DNA of 64,000 nucleotides from the NCBI GenBank assembly GCA_963921195.1, contig OY992540.1, forward strand, positions 14,081,136 to 14,145,135, given 5' to 3'. This document shows positions 22,463-34,448 of the stretch, in pieces (position 1 is the stretch's first letter; the number at the start of each line of letters is the position of its first letter). Below the pieces are notes generated by a model. It saw only the letters and a program-made list of their open reading frames with translations, was not told the DNA's origin and ran no database searches. This DNA is from Pegoplata infirma. Taxonomy: Eukaryota; Arthropoda; Insecta; Diptera; Anthomyiidae. Position numbers and translations under genes: made by a program.

Positions 22463-23671
22463 CACAGAAAAAAATATGGAGGAAACAAATTTGAGTTATC
22501 ACTTGTTTAATTTTAAAAACAAAAATTGAGTAACTTTTTAATTGACGCAATTAAAAATTTACTTAAAAATTTTAAAAACAATTTAAGAAAATAATTTAAT
22601 AGTTTTTTTAATTTTTTTTAAGCTCTCATAGTTTTTTGAATTCTCGTTTATTTTATAGTTTTTTGTGTATGTATTAGTGTTTGGGAATTCCCGGACTTTT
22701 CAATTTCCCGGGAAACGGGAAAAAAATAATTTATTTCCCGGGATTCCCGGGAATCCCGGGAAATTTTCATTATTAATGTAAATCATAAAAAACATTAAAA
22801 TTTGATTATCTTTTTATTAAAAACAGTTTTATTAGAGATAAACAATTAATTAAAACATAAAAAATCAAAACATAAAAGTTTAAAATCCTGAAATACAATA
22901 AAACAAAACAAAAAAAAATATTGCAACTTTTTCCTTCACAAAAATCGCAAAAAATAGCTAAAAATCGCAAATTCGAGCACTTTTAATATTTATTCTGGAA
23001 ATGTTAATTCTAAGTTCAAAATTTTTATATTTTTTTGACAGTCTTAGCAAAATTATCATTAACCGAGGTATATTTTTTGACTTTTTAAGTTTTTTTCATG
23101 ATATTAACATACTTTTTATACTTGGTCAGTTTCCTATGAATAAATATTTGCACTGTTCTTCCAAATAGAAAAAATCAAATGTAATTATACCTGTATGTAA
23201 AAAAATGTTAAAAATTAAAGTATAATAAACGTTTTTATGCAAACAGGCATATATAACAAAATTCCCGGATTTCCCGGGAAAAATTAAAAAAATTCCCGGG
23301 AATTCCCGTCAGTGTTTTCCCGGGAATTCCCGGGAAATCCGACCCGGGAATTCCCGGACCCCAAACACTAGTATGTATGTATATGAAAGTCTGTAATCGT
23401 ATTTATAAAATTTTCCTATGTTTTTGAGACATAAATATGTTTGGTAAAGTTTGAAAAAACAATTTTTTTTTTTGTAAAAAAATTTAAAACTTTTTTAAAC
23501 TTTTAAAAAAAATAAATAGATAAATTTTGAGTAAATTTTTAATTGTGTCAATTAAATTTTTATTAAAAATTTACTCAATGCTATTAAATCGTTTACTGGT
23601 GCAAAATTGAGTAATTTTTTACTCAATACTATTAAAAATTTACTCAAATATTTTTTTTATTTTTTTCTGTG
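22463..23671. mobile_element. TA-flanked word element (word TTGAGTAAATTTTT), hosts a hAT-like insert
   Basis: Ends CACAGAAAAAAATA and inverse CACAGAAAAAAATAAA, flanked by TA (22461-22462, 23672-23673). The interior has TTGAGTAA / TTTACTCAA and CAATTAAAAATTTAC in both orientations. The 696-bp hAT-like element at 22675 splits it, so the original is about 505 bp. Confidence 0.75.
22675..23370. mobile_element. hAT-like word element (word TTCCCGGGAA), 8-bp TSD
   Basis: Ends TAGTGTTTGGG and inverse, flanked by the 8-bp duplication GTATGTAT (22667-22674, 23371-23378). Both subterminal zones are runs of CCCGGGAATTCCCGGGAA. The middle (22780-23260) is ordinary AT-rich sequence. The GC-rich ends stand out strongly from the surroundings. 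Confidence 0.85.
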
Positions 23672-23832
23672 TACCATACATCGAAAAACGGAGTACGCCA
23701 TTCATGTTCGAAATATAAAGAAATGTTGGTCGCACCTCTTGTTATCTAAAATAGTGGTTAGTTTTGTCACGCAGTGATATCGGTCAAATTTTTTATATAA
23801 AATTTTAATAAAAACATCAAAATCAAAAGAAA

Positions 23833-24052
23833 ATAACAAGAAAATTATAGTCGATCAAGGCCGACCATATGATACCCGACACCACCGTTTTCCGGAAAGG
23901 GGTCTTAAGTCCAAACATGGACCGATTGGAAATATCTATTGATTCCTCTTTAAGAAAACACAAACATACCAAATTTGAGTGGAATTGCCTTTTTTTTGTT
24001 GCCAGTAGACCGATTTAAATGAATATCGGACGAAATTTTTGTATGGGGTTAC
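23833..24052 (-). mobile_element. INE-1-like family A, 3' fragment
   Basis: Minus-strand 3' end: AACAAGAAAATTATAG, GTCGATCAAGGCCGAC hairpin, ATACCCGACACCACCGTTTT, TCCGGAAA box, then the CGATTTAAATGAATATCGG box. Truncated at about 24052. 23674-23832 shows nothing recognised. Confidence 0.65.
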
Positions 24053-24253
24053 AAGCCAGCGTTGTCAATTTAGCTTTTTCCCGCTAGATTTAGCTTTTTT
24101 TAAGTTTTTCGCGGGAAAATTTTGCATTTATTTTTAAGTGGGTTTTTTAGCTTTCTTTAAATTTTTTGTTTGGCTTTTTTTAAACTTTTTTTAAATTTTT
24201 TTCATTCAAAAAATTTAAAAAATTTAATTTTTCACGGGAAAATTTTGAATAAA

Positions 24254-24804
24254 CCCAATCAGAAAAATACAATCGCAAAAGCGTTGTGGAAGGTTGTACG
24301 AGCGTTCTCTATACCAACTTCAAAGCGCCTTCAGATGATCCGAATGATAACATCGATCTACGCTAGGTATAAAGCGTTTTAAAAGCAATGTAAAAAAGTG
24401 CTTTGAGAACGTTTTTTTAAAGTCATCAAAGCGCTTTAAAAACCCAAAGTAAAGAATTTCTGCTTTAGTTCGGGTATAATAATTTGTTTGATACAAAGTG
24501 AAATCCGAAAAAAAAATTTTTGTACTCCAAAAAAATTTTTCAAACAAATTTTCAAAACTTAGAAAATTTAAAAAAAAAAAAATCTAAAACATTTTTGATA
24601 TTTTTTTTTACTTAAAAAACAAAAAAGAAATGTTATTCAAAAATATATTTTATAAAATGTAACTATAGTTTCGGAACTTATAAATTTTTTTTCAAAAAAA
24701 AATCTAAAGAACTCTTAAAACGATTCGCACAACCTTCCACAACGCTCGTACAACCTTCCACAACGCTTTCACAACGCTTTTGCGATTATATTTTTCTGAC
24801 TGGG
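24254..24804. mobile_element. Word element (word AAGCGTT/AACGCTT)
   Basis: 551 bp with 30-bp inverted ends beginning CCCAATCAGAAAAATA / CCCAGTCAGAAAAATA and continuing ..ATCGCAAAAGCG. Next comes a second inverted block, GGAAGGTTGTACGAGCG. The interior and right flank (to about 25030) repeat AAGCGCTTT and AACGCTTT in both orientations. No convincing target duplication. A 60-75 bp direct repeat (TAGTTTCGGAACTTA) lies at 24668 and 24805. Confidence 0.65.
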
Positions 24805-25030
24805 TAGTTTCGGAACTTAGAAATTTTTTTCAAAAAAAAAATCTAAAGAATTCTTAAAACGATTTTCGAAGCTCGCAAAGCGTTACAAAAAAACGCTTTG
24901 AGATTACTTTTTTTTTTTGTTATAGTGCTTTCAGAACACTTTTTAAAAACGCTCGAAAAGCGTTTAAAAATAGCGTTTTGAGAACGCTTTTTTTTTTGTT
25001 ACAGTGCTTTCAGAACGCTTTTTTTTAGAA

Positions 25031-25555
25031 CCGTCGTCAATTTCTGCTTGGGAAGCTTTAGTTTTCGAATCACGGACACTCACTCACGAGCATATTTTCT
25101 CTACTCACAATCACGTGTAACACAACGTTACTTGCTAACTTCTGGTATGCCTTTTTTTTACCTTACTCGTATGCTTCGTTATAAATTTGATAATTTATTT
25201 TATACCTTACAGGTATGGTTTGTCATAATGTGCATGCATTACTTTGAGTCTCATCCCATGTTAAAATCATCAATGCAAGAGTGAGATCATAAAAATGTTA
25301 ACACACATAGGCCCGTACCACAAGAAAACAAAAAGTCTATTTTAACAAAAGTTTTATTTTAAATTTAAAATTTTCAATACATTTTTTGAAAGTCGATTTT
25401 AAAAACAAAAACAATTTGTATTGGAATAAAATTAAAAGCTCATTTTAAATTTATTTTCTTGTGGTAAGGCTGATAAAGTTTAATAAAAAACAAACCACTG
25501 AGTTTTGAGACTAAATTTTTATTAAATGCAATTTAATACAAAATTAATACAAAAT
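25031..25555. other. Remnant related to 29660-29880, then AT-rich DNA
   Basis: 25045-25270 (CGAATCACGGACACTCACTC, CAATCACGTG, TTACTCGTATGC, TTTGAGTCTCATCCCA) is a diverged sister of the segment at 29670-29870. The rest shows nothing recognised. Confidence 0.4.
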
Positions 25556-26447
25556 GCGGAATCTTTTATACCCTCCAACATGCAAAAAAATGAATTGCAG
25601 ACGTTTTCTTTTTTTTTGGGGGGGGGGTAGGAAGTGGTAATTGGGGGGGGGGGGAGGCAAGTGGTAATTGGGGGGCAAATTGTGTTTAAAAATGTATTCT
25701 TATGCTTTTTGCACTAAAGAAATACAAGTTTATCATTATTTAAAAAAAATTTTATTCCACGCCCATAAAAGGGGGCGGACCGGAAAACGAAATTATCTAA
25801 TTCTCTGGGTCCAAATGCAGGACTTTGAACTTCTTGTAGCATAAAAATATTGCATTTGTTAAACAAAAACACAAAAAATCATGTAAGAAAATCGGCCAAA
25901 AAGCACAATTTTGGCCGAATAGGCCGAATACCGAATAATTGTATAATATTTGTGCTCACGTGTTGAAAAACATACTAAACTAACTTTAAATCACATTAGA
26001 AAGCCACAAAAATATTTTAATAAGTGTTTTTGCAATTAAAAACATTTTTTACATTCAAAAAAAATTTTCGGTCGAAAAAAATTTACACTCTAAAATATAT
26101 TTTTTTACAAAAATGTCCAAAAAAAAATTTTTGCTTAAAATAAAATCATTCTAGACAACATTCTCATGCATTTGAGTATCCCGCCGAGTCGACTTTTATT
26201 TTTTTCTTGTTTTTACTACATAAATATTTTTTTTTTTTTAATATTCGGCTTCGGCTTCGGTTTCGGTTTGGCCGAATAGTGAAAATTTGGCCGAATATTC
26301 GGCTTCGGCCAAAAAAGGTGTATTCGGTCGGACACTACTGATCAATAATATATATACTTTATGGGGTCTTAGACCGATATTTCGATGCGTTACACACGGA
26401 ATGACAAAGTGAGTATACCCCCATACTGTAGTTGGAGTGTATAAAAA
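25556..26447 (-). mobile_element. INE-1-like family B, disrupted copy
   Basis: On the minus strand the 5' end is TATACACTCCAACTACAGTA (a mutated TATACCC) and the 3' side is TTGGAGGGTATAAAAGATTC. A GGGGGG-rich stretch and the family B boxes lie between. Inside sit a TTCGGCCGAA word remnant (25897-26338, right end CGGTCGGACACTA as in the element at 42048) and part of the third INE type. Confidence 0.65.
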
Positions 26448-26702
26448 CCGCATGGAGTTCTAACTACTACGAACAAAGTTATCCACTTTTTCCGGAAACC
26501 CTCCCATTAAGGCCTTTATGGTAGTTTCTATTACCTTTTAAGATCAGGCGGTCCATCTACTTTTGTAATCTTGCATGTCCTGGGAGACCTTTCGAGCTCT
26601 GGTTTCATTTTCAACATTTTTACATAGGGGACTTTGTCCAAAATTTTTTTGAATCGGTCAACATTTTTACATAGGGGACTTTGTCCAAAATTTTTTTGAA
26701 TA
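26448..26702. repeat. Short direct duplication of 49 bp
   Basis: CAACATTTTTACATAGGGGA and the following bases occur twice, at about 26611 and 26660. The upstream part (26448-26610) is unusually balanced in base content but shows no open frame of note. Confidence 0.5.
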
Positions 26703-26927
26703 TGTGATGAAAATCGTTCGATTTCAAATCGATCGTTTTTAAATTTTCAATTTCGATGATTTTGAAATTGTTGTAAGATAAATAAGATAAAATTGTATGA
26801 ATTCATTTATTTGATTATACTCAAGCCTTTAAAAACAATTCAAGTTATTTTGGCTTTTCTGCTAACTTTTCGAATTAAGATTTTTAATAAAATCGATCGA
26901 AATTGAAATCGTTCGATTTCCATCACA
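26703..26927. mobile_element. TA-flanked word element (word AATCGATCG)
   Basis: 225 bp, ends TGTGATGAAAATCG and inverse TGTGATGGAAATCGAACG, flanked by TA (26701-26702, 26928-26929). Subterminal ATCGTTCGATTTCAAATCGA runs occur in both orientations. Confidence 0.75.
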
Positions 26928-27006
26928 TACCAGATTTGTTACAAAAGTACACCTTTAACATCTACAACCAAATGTTATTTAAACATTTCATTTCCTTTTT
27001 TAATTG

Positions 27007-29056
27007 CCCAGCAAAAAAAGAGCTTACCATTCACTACAAAATTCACCACAACTTATGAACCAGATGTACTTCTTCTTCAGCTGAAACACTGATGAATTTT
27101 ATATGGGCGTGACACACAATATCACTAGTGTTTAGTATGTACATATATATTAACATCTTTATCACAACTTCTGAAGTAGTGATCGGGATGTAAATATAAC
27201 TTGACCTTTTGGAAGTGCTTTTTTCATCACTTCTTTAGAAGTATATATTTCTTGGCATTTTGGATGTGATTATGTAATTTTTATATGGTGATTTAGAAGT
27301 GATTTTTTCATCACTTCTTGATAAGTACATATTTCATGACTTTTTGGGATTGATTTTAAGAGTTTTTTTTTTAGTATTTACACTAATAAAAAAAATAAAA
27401 CCAAAACGATATTTTTAACAATGTATAATATTTATTATGTAATATTTAGACTTGAAATTGTTAAGATTAAATCGATGTTTTTAATAATTTAGTTTAGCTA
27501 ATAGGAATTATTAATTAAATGTGGATGTATATATTTTTCTAATAGTTTTTCATGCGCTTAATCCGAATCTGGCCTTAGAAGTGATTTATCTTATTTTGAG
27601 ATATTTAGATTTTCCATTGACAGTACTGCATAAACTCAGATATTCGCAATGTTCGAGACCTTATAAAACCGAGAATTATTTTATGATGTATAATTAGTGC
27701 AGCACATCTAAAAATACTTCACTTATTCTTCAAATTACTTTTGCAATCCTTAAGATATCTTTTTTTCATTACGGAGATATCGACCGATAAAATTATTGCA
27801 ATTTCGGCCCTAAAAAATAAAAGAAAACAAATTTGAAAACCAACCAATTTGTCTTGTTGATATATAATAGTACCGAATTCGAAACTCTATTAGAGGTGCA
27901 TCTAAGCCCGGCATCAATTTGGGTATCAATTTTAGGGTAAATTTTCAGGGTGTCATACAAAAAATCTTTATTTGGGCTAACATTATAGAGCTTCGCCATA
28001 TCGGATAAAGATTTATTTTGAATAAAATTAATAAAATTCTTAAAAGTACATAGAGTTCTTAGTTTTATATTCAATTAAAATTTTTATTATTCGGTTAACC
28101 GAATAATTCAAATTTATCCGATTATTAACCGATAAAATCTCAACCCCGATTAATTATTTGCCCGATTAGCCGATTAAACCAAAACCTCGATTAATTGAAT
28201 ACCCTAATGTTTAGAAGAGTTTTTATACCTTTCAACATCGATACCAACTTAGTCATTTTGTGGCTATATTCAGCCCTTTTTTTTTAAAGGCTACCACCTT
28301 TTTTTGGTTATCTTTTTTAGCCCTTTAAGCACTTTTTAAGTCATTTGATAATTTTTACCATAATCTGGAAACTTTTTATTGTTTTTTTTGTACATAATTT
28401 ACAAAACAACTCCAAAAATTATATAAAAAAAATGTTTTTATACATGTAGTTAAAAAAAAACATCCAATAAATAAAATGAAGAGATAAAAAAAAGTAATTC
28501 TCTCATTTTAAATCAGATATCGTATATTTTTAGAAGAGTTTTTATACCTTTAAACGGCAATACCAACTTAGCTCTTTTTTGGTTATATTTAACCCTTGTC
28601 TTTTTTAAGGGCTAAAAGTATTTTTGTTATCTTTTTAGCACTTCTTGAGTCATTTTGTAATTTTAACAAAAATCTGGAAACTGTTATTTTTTATAACATT
28701 ATTTACATAACAAATTCGCTTTTGCGGCATATCAAGTTAATTCATTTATAAAATTTAGCTTTTTATTAAATCAGAGAAAATTATAAAAAAAAATATTCAA
28801 CAAAACAAATCCAATACTTATTAAGTGCCACAAATTTGTACTTTTCAATTGCATTTGTAAACACATATGAAAATGATACTTCTAAATCATTGAGGAAAGA
28901 ACTGGTGAAAGTTGTTATTATTGGCATTTTTTTTAGCAGTTTTGGAAGTGCTTATAAAAGTACTTCTTATGGAATATGAAGATCGGCACATATAGCTACT
29001 ATGTATGTAGTGAATCACTTATTCTTTTTGCACCACTTCGATTTTTTTTTGCTGGG
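27007..29056. mobile_element. Large word element (word AGAAGTGAT/ATCACTTCT) with nested inserts
   Basis: Ends CCCAGCAAAAAAAGAGC and inverse CCCAGCAAAAAAAAATCGA. AAGTGATTTTTTCATCACTT-type words fill 27060-27340 and 28900-29050. The middle is foreign: a TTAACCGA/CGATTAAT word block (28080-28205) and a tandem duplication of about 322 bp (TTTTTATACCTTTCAACATC at 28220 and its sister at 28542). No transposase frame. Confidence 0.6.
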
Positions 29057-29308
29057 TGGGAATGATGATTTGTAAATACATACCTGCGAAATTTCGATTC
29101 CTATAATAATACGGTTTAGGTCTCTGTTATGTCTTTCACAACTTTTCAATTCAAATTTTCCGAATCACATGAAATCGAATTCGGTATTCTGTTGTTCAAA
29201 TTTTCATTCGAAGTTTGAATCACAAAACTAATAAATTAAAGTTAAAAAATGTTAACGAACAAAGTGCATTCGTTTTTCATTCACGAATTTTTAGAGTTTT
29301 CAGTAACG
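29057..29308. repeat. Direct repeat, first copy
   Basis: 29110-29300 (CACAACTTTTCAATTCA, GAAATCGAATT, CATTCGTTTT) is repeated, diverged, at 29945-30110. The two copies flank the element at 29309. Confidence 0.55.
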
Positions 29309-29942
29309 CCCAGCAAAACTTTGGTAATGGGTGGTGATTATTTAACACATTACCAGGTAATGTATCTCCCTTATTTGTAGCATTATTTTAGGATGTCTTA
29401 CCAGTCATTTGTTTAGCAACATATTATTTCAAGGTGAAAAATAATGTTTTACTAATAACGTGTTACGTAATGCATGATTATTGCAAAAATTGTATTTCAT
29501 AGTTATTATTTTATTTCTAAACATTAAATCATGGGTGACTTTTATTTGGTTACATTATGTATTATTTCAAAATTTAAAATAATGCATTATTTGTAATTGA
29601 ATACACAATGCATTATAATAACATAAAAAATAAATACTTTATACAAAAATGCATAAGTTTTAACTAGAGATGGGCTCACGAATTTTTGAATCAGGGACAC
29701 TCATTCACGGGCATATTTTTTTATACTCACTTACAATCACGTGAGTAAATTTAATACATCGTTACTTGTTAATTACTCGTAACGCCTTATATATTACGTT
29801 TTGGTATGCTATATTTAATACATTACTCGTATGCATTACTTTGAGTCTCATCCCACGTAAAAATCATCAATGGTGCAATGTATAAAATAAGATATCCTAT
29901 ATCATATTTTATACCTTATTTGGTAATCAAAGTTTTGCTGGG
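29309..29942. mobile_element. Word element (word GTAATGCATTAC) with nested remnant
   Basis: 634 bp, ends CCCAGCAAAACTTTGGTAAT and inverse CCCAGCAAAACTTTGATTAC. The interior repeats AATGCATTA, CATTATT and GTAATG. 29660-29880 is a sister of the segment at 25045. The ends match those of the 27007 element in the first 10 bases. Confidence 0.7.
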
Positions 29943-31043
29943 GTTGTCTAAGGCTTCTGTTCTGTCATTCACAACTTTTCAATTCACACGAAAATTTCCG
30001 AGTTATATGAAATCGAATTGGAAATTTAAATCAAATACCTAAAAGTTAAAAATTATGACGAAAAAAGTCCATTCGTTTTAATTTCATGCAAAATTTTCCA
30101 ATTTTTCTAATTTTAAAATCGTCGGAAAAGTTGCTCTTTAGGGTCCGTATTAACACACAAAAAATATTGAACCAGTAGAGAAATGTGTTCGGATTCCTTT
30201 TTTGACTTAAAAATCGGAAAGGTCCGAAATTTTTTTTTTAATTTTTTTCTTTATTTGTCAAAAATTGTTAATTCATAAATTTTTTATTACGATTTGAGGC
30301 GTTTAAAGTTTAAGTGAAATTTTCGCCGTAAAAAACAGTGAAGTGAAAATTTCGCTGTGAAAAACAGAGTACTAAGCTTGATATTCTGAAGTTGCAAACA
30401 CTGTAAATGCCTCTATTGATTATAAATCTGGGGTGCTTCTATATTTCGACGATTAATATAATAAATGTTATGAAAACGATTTAAAGTTTATGTAAAAATA
30501 ATAAAATGAGCTGGTTAACTTATAAATAATATGAAATTAAAACGAAATTATTATGCATAAAATAAAACAGAATAACAAAAATTAGTTTGATATTATTTGA
30601 TAAAAAAAGAATCCTGATTTTGGTATTTTCAATATTTTTTTTTGTTTTTTGTAGCAGTATTCAGAATCAGTTGTATTGTTTTTTTTTATCATTATTATTT
30701 TTTGAGTTTTTGTTTTAAAACTACTACATTACCCATTAAAAAAAAAATAACTTTTGTTATAATAATATTTATATTATTAAAAACATAAAAATTAAGCTAA
30801 AATTCATATTATTTTATAAATTATCAATTTCATTATTATTATTATTATTTTATATGTAGAGTTTAAGGTACATTTTAAAAAAGATTGATTATAATAAAAA
30901 AAAAATATTTTTCAATTTTTTTTTTTCAGTTTTTGTTAAAAAAAAATGTAAGATATTTTTGTTTTTTTTTTTTTAAATTATTTTTATTGTTTTTTATTAA
31001 TTACACATACATTTATAGAAATATAATTTTTAAATACATATTA
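29943..31043. other. Direct-repeat copy 2, then AT-rich intergenic DNA
   Basis: 29945-30110 is the sister of 29110-29300. After 30380 there are A/T homopolymer runs and (ATT)n, with no element or gene recognised. Confidence 0.4.
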
Positions 31044-31188
31044 GAGGTATTCAGAGTCTTGTTGCCAGCCCTGGCAATGTAGCAAAAGAGTACTTCTTTC
31101 AAAAAATACATGTATTTTGAAAAGTAATTTTGAAAAGTGCTCTTTTACCACCAGTGCCAGGGCTGGCAAGCAAGACTCTGAATACCAC
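31044..31188. mobile_element. Small near-perfect palindromic MITE
   Basis: 145 bp flanked by TA (31042-31043, 31189-31190). Arms of about 50 bp run GAGGTATTCAGAGTCTTG, TTGCCAGCCCTGGCA, AGCAAAAGAG; the right arm is their inverse with few changes. GCCAGCCCTGGC is itself palindromic. Confidence 0.8.
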
Positions 31189-31217
31189 TATTGATTTTTT
31201 GTTTTTTTTTTTTAATA

Positions 31218-32540
31218 CCCAGGTAAAAATCGTCACGTATGTACACATATGAACATGTATGCGTTCATGTGTGAACATGTATGAATCACATATGATTACG
31301 TATGAAACATATATGAACATGTTCGGCACATATGATAGCATATGTGGAGTCATACATTCATATAGCGGTTTGTGTTTGAACATTATATGATATACATCCC
31401 ATAGCTGATACTATTAATTTTCAATCATATGATCGAACATTTGTTCCTTTTAGCCAAATTTAACATGCAGGTTTTGAAGGCTGGTAGTGATAAGGTCAGA
31501 CTTTCTTTAGAGAGAAAATAGGTGTAAAAATGGAGTTGTTTGTCGATTTTATTTTTTTTTTGCTTGGTACATTTACAAATATGGTATCATTGGAATGGAA
31601 TTTAGAGAGCTTTCCAAACTAGTTCAACAAAATATTTAATTTTTTTAGTTTTGATTCCCCAAAAAAAAACTAAAAGAACGAACAGATGGACCACTAAATA
31701 AATCATCACATTAGAATTCCTTTTTGATAATAAGCAACATTTTAAAATAATTTATAATTATCTTTGTATTTAAATGTATGCTATTTATTTCCTTCCGTGT
31801 TTTTTTTTTTTCTTCGTAACAGTTGTCAAACATTTTTATTGTTTTCAAAATTTTTAAAACTTCAAATAAAAAAAAAAATTATTCACAAATTGAAAATTTT
31901 TTAAGAAAAACAAAATCATCCTTTTGTACAGAATTTGCGGAAAATAAAAGGTAAAATATAAGAACATTTAATTAAGATTTATCTTAAAATAACTATCTGT
32001 CTTATTTACAGCTCAATATCGATTTTTTTTTTTGGGGAGAGAGAGCAACTTCGTCAAGAAATCAAAAATTGAAGCGAAGAAACGTAAGGAATTTTTAACA
32101 CTCTATTGCAATATAATAGTTTCAAAGCAAGATAAATCCCGGAAAGGATGCGTTTGGTAAGAGAGACAGCAACTTCGTAAAGAAATCAGCAATTGAAGAA
32201 AAGAAACGCAAGGAATGTTTAGCTCTTTATACAAGATGAATACCGGACAGGATGTGTAAGATTAGCAAAAACTGTGTAACCTCAAATATTATTTTCGAGT
32301 ATAGAATTTAAAAATATGAATTTTATTAAACAATAAACTTTTTATTATATAAAAATAATCTCTTTTTATGTACCAATAAGAAAGCAAAAAAATATAAAAG
32401 AAAAATTTGTGAATATATGCAAAAACATACATTATCATATATGCTCATATGTCTACATATTACCTCAATTTTCGTCCATGCACATATATGGGTGATCATA
32501 TGTGTTCATACGTGAACACATGTGACGATTTCTAACCGGG
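31218..32540. mobile_element. TA-flanked word element (word CATATG)
   Basis: 1323 bp flanked by TA (31216-31217, 32541-32542). Ends CCCAGGTAAAAATCGTCAC and inverse CCCGGTTAGAAATCGTCAC. The outer 200 and 100 bp are full of CATATG, GAACATGT and ACGTATGTA words. The middle has two diverged units of about 125 bp (GCAACTTCGT, AAGAAACGYAAGGAATKTTT, ATACCGGACAGGATG) preceded by an intron-like stretch (AAAG/GTAAAA to TTATTTACAG). Confidence 0.75.
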
Positions 32541-32868
32541 TAATTAAAATTATTTTGTATAGAGTGTTAGCATTGATATACTTTCATTATTATTATAATA
32601 TTATTTTTTTTTTAGTTTTTAGTATAAAATAAATACAAAAAAAAAATATTTAAAATATATTGTAGTACGTATAAAGTTAATTGTAAAAATTAAAAAAAAA
32701 AATATATTAAAAAAAAATAAAGTGAATAGATAGATACTTGTATTTATTATTAGTTAAATAAATTTTAAAATATATAAAACAGTTTTTTTTTTCTTAAAAA
32801 ATATATATATATATATATTGTAAATTAATATTATAGATTTTTATACAGAAAGATGAGGAAAATTTATA
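32541..32868. other. AT-rich DNA
   Basis: A/T runs and an (AT)n stretch at about 32800. No element recognised. Confidence 0.4.
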
Positions 32869-34446
32869 TGGGGCATTCCATGTCAAATCGGACACTTTGA
32901 AAAACTTTTTTTTTTTATTTTCCCAATTTGTTAACAGTTTTTAGTACCCTTCGAAAACTCCTTCGTGGTAAATTTTCAGAGTTTTTTGATGATCCGTTCA
33001 AAAGATATCGAATTTTTAAAAATTGGTAGTTTGTTCTTTTACTCAAACTTCTTTTAATCATAACTTCTTCAATAATGGTCCAAATTTCAATTTTTTTTTT
33101 TCAAAATTTTTTGTTTTTTACGTACTTTCTAAAAAAAAAATCCCAAAAAATTCTTAAAAGCGCTCTAGTATGCGATTTTTAAGTTTTAAAATTTAAATCT
33201 CATTTTTGAAAATGTTTGTACTCTTCGATTTTTTTTGAAATTTTTTTGTGTAAAACATCTATCGATTCTACAAATTTTTTGCCCAGGCGGATCGTGGGAT
33301 AACGATAATTACTATTTTTTTAAATTTTTTGAAAAAATTTTGTTGTAATTTTCCAATCTTAAAATCATTTCTACTGCTCGAATGGTGCGTCATTTTTTCA
33401 AAACATACCTACGCCCTATCTCCACTCCCTAAGTAGGCTCCCATACAAAATTACATTTTTATAAAATTTGCTCCAACTGTTATTTGTATGGGAGCCTACT
33501 TAGGGAGTAGAGATAGGGCGTAGGTATGTTTTGAAAAAATGTTGTAGGGTAAAAATAAATGGGGGTCGGTCTCACTAATGACCCCTCTCGGACGCACCAT
33601 TGGACCGGTAGAAGCTGATTAAATAAAACAAATTTGCAAAAAATAAAAAAAAATTGTATGGGGACCGCCTTAACAGTTAAAGATAGAGGGTAGGTGTGTT
33701 CAGAAAAAATGTTTGGACTAAAAAAATATTGTGGGTCGGTCATACATTTTGTTGCTCTAAGGGCACTATTAGGGCAGTTAGAGCGGTTGGAACAAATTTT
33801 AAAAATGTCGTTTTGTGTGGGAGCCCCCTTAGAAATTGGAGATAGGGTATTAGTTTGTTCCAAAGAAATGTTAAGACGTAAAAATTAATGGGGGTCGTTC
33901 TTATAAAGGACCCCTCTATGACGCACCATTGGAGCAGTAGAAATGATTTTAAGATTGAAAAATTACAAAAAAATTTTTTCAAAAAATTTAAAAAAATAGT
34001 AATAATCGTTATCCCACGATCTTCCTGGGAAAAAAATTTGTAGAATTGATAGAAGTTTTACACAAAAAAATTTCAAAAAAATCGAAGAGTACAAACATTT
34101 TCAAAAATGAGATTTAAATTTTAAAACTTAAAAATCGCATACTAGAGCGCTTTTAAGAATTTTTTGACATTTTTTTTATTTAGAAAGTACGTAAAAAAAC
34201 AAAAATTTTGAAAAAAAAAAATTTGAAATTTGGACCATTATTAAAGAAGTTATGATTAAAAGAAGTTTGAGTAAAGGTACAAACTACCAATTTTTAAAAA
34301 TTCGATATCTTTTGAACGGGTCATCAAAAAAATCTGAAAATTTACCACGAAGGAGTTTTCGAAGGGTACTAAAAACTGTAAACAAATTGGGAAAATCTAA
34401 AAAAAAAAAGTTTTTCAAAGTGTCCGATTTCACATGGAATGACCCA
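32869..34446. mobile_element. Foldback-like element D, complete copy
   Basis: 1578 bp with TA on both sides (32867-32868, 34447-34448). Ends TGGGGCATTCCATGTCAAAT / TGGGTCATTCCATGTGAAAT. The inverted arms are about 500 bp (left 32869-33390, right 33930-34446), with a shorter inner palindrome around 33465. The centre holds three related units of about 130-160 bp (33490, 33659, 33820) with GGGAGCC, GGGGGTCGGTC and GACGCACCATTGG boxes. No transposase seen. Confidence 0.8.
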
Positions 34447-34448
34447 TA

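Noticed and set aside
33480..33863. 127-aa frame on the minus strand, with a similar frame at 61092-61454
   Set aside because: Both lie in copies of element D and their similarity follows from the repeat. There is no recognisable domain, and the frame spans tandem units and low-complexity DNA.
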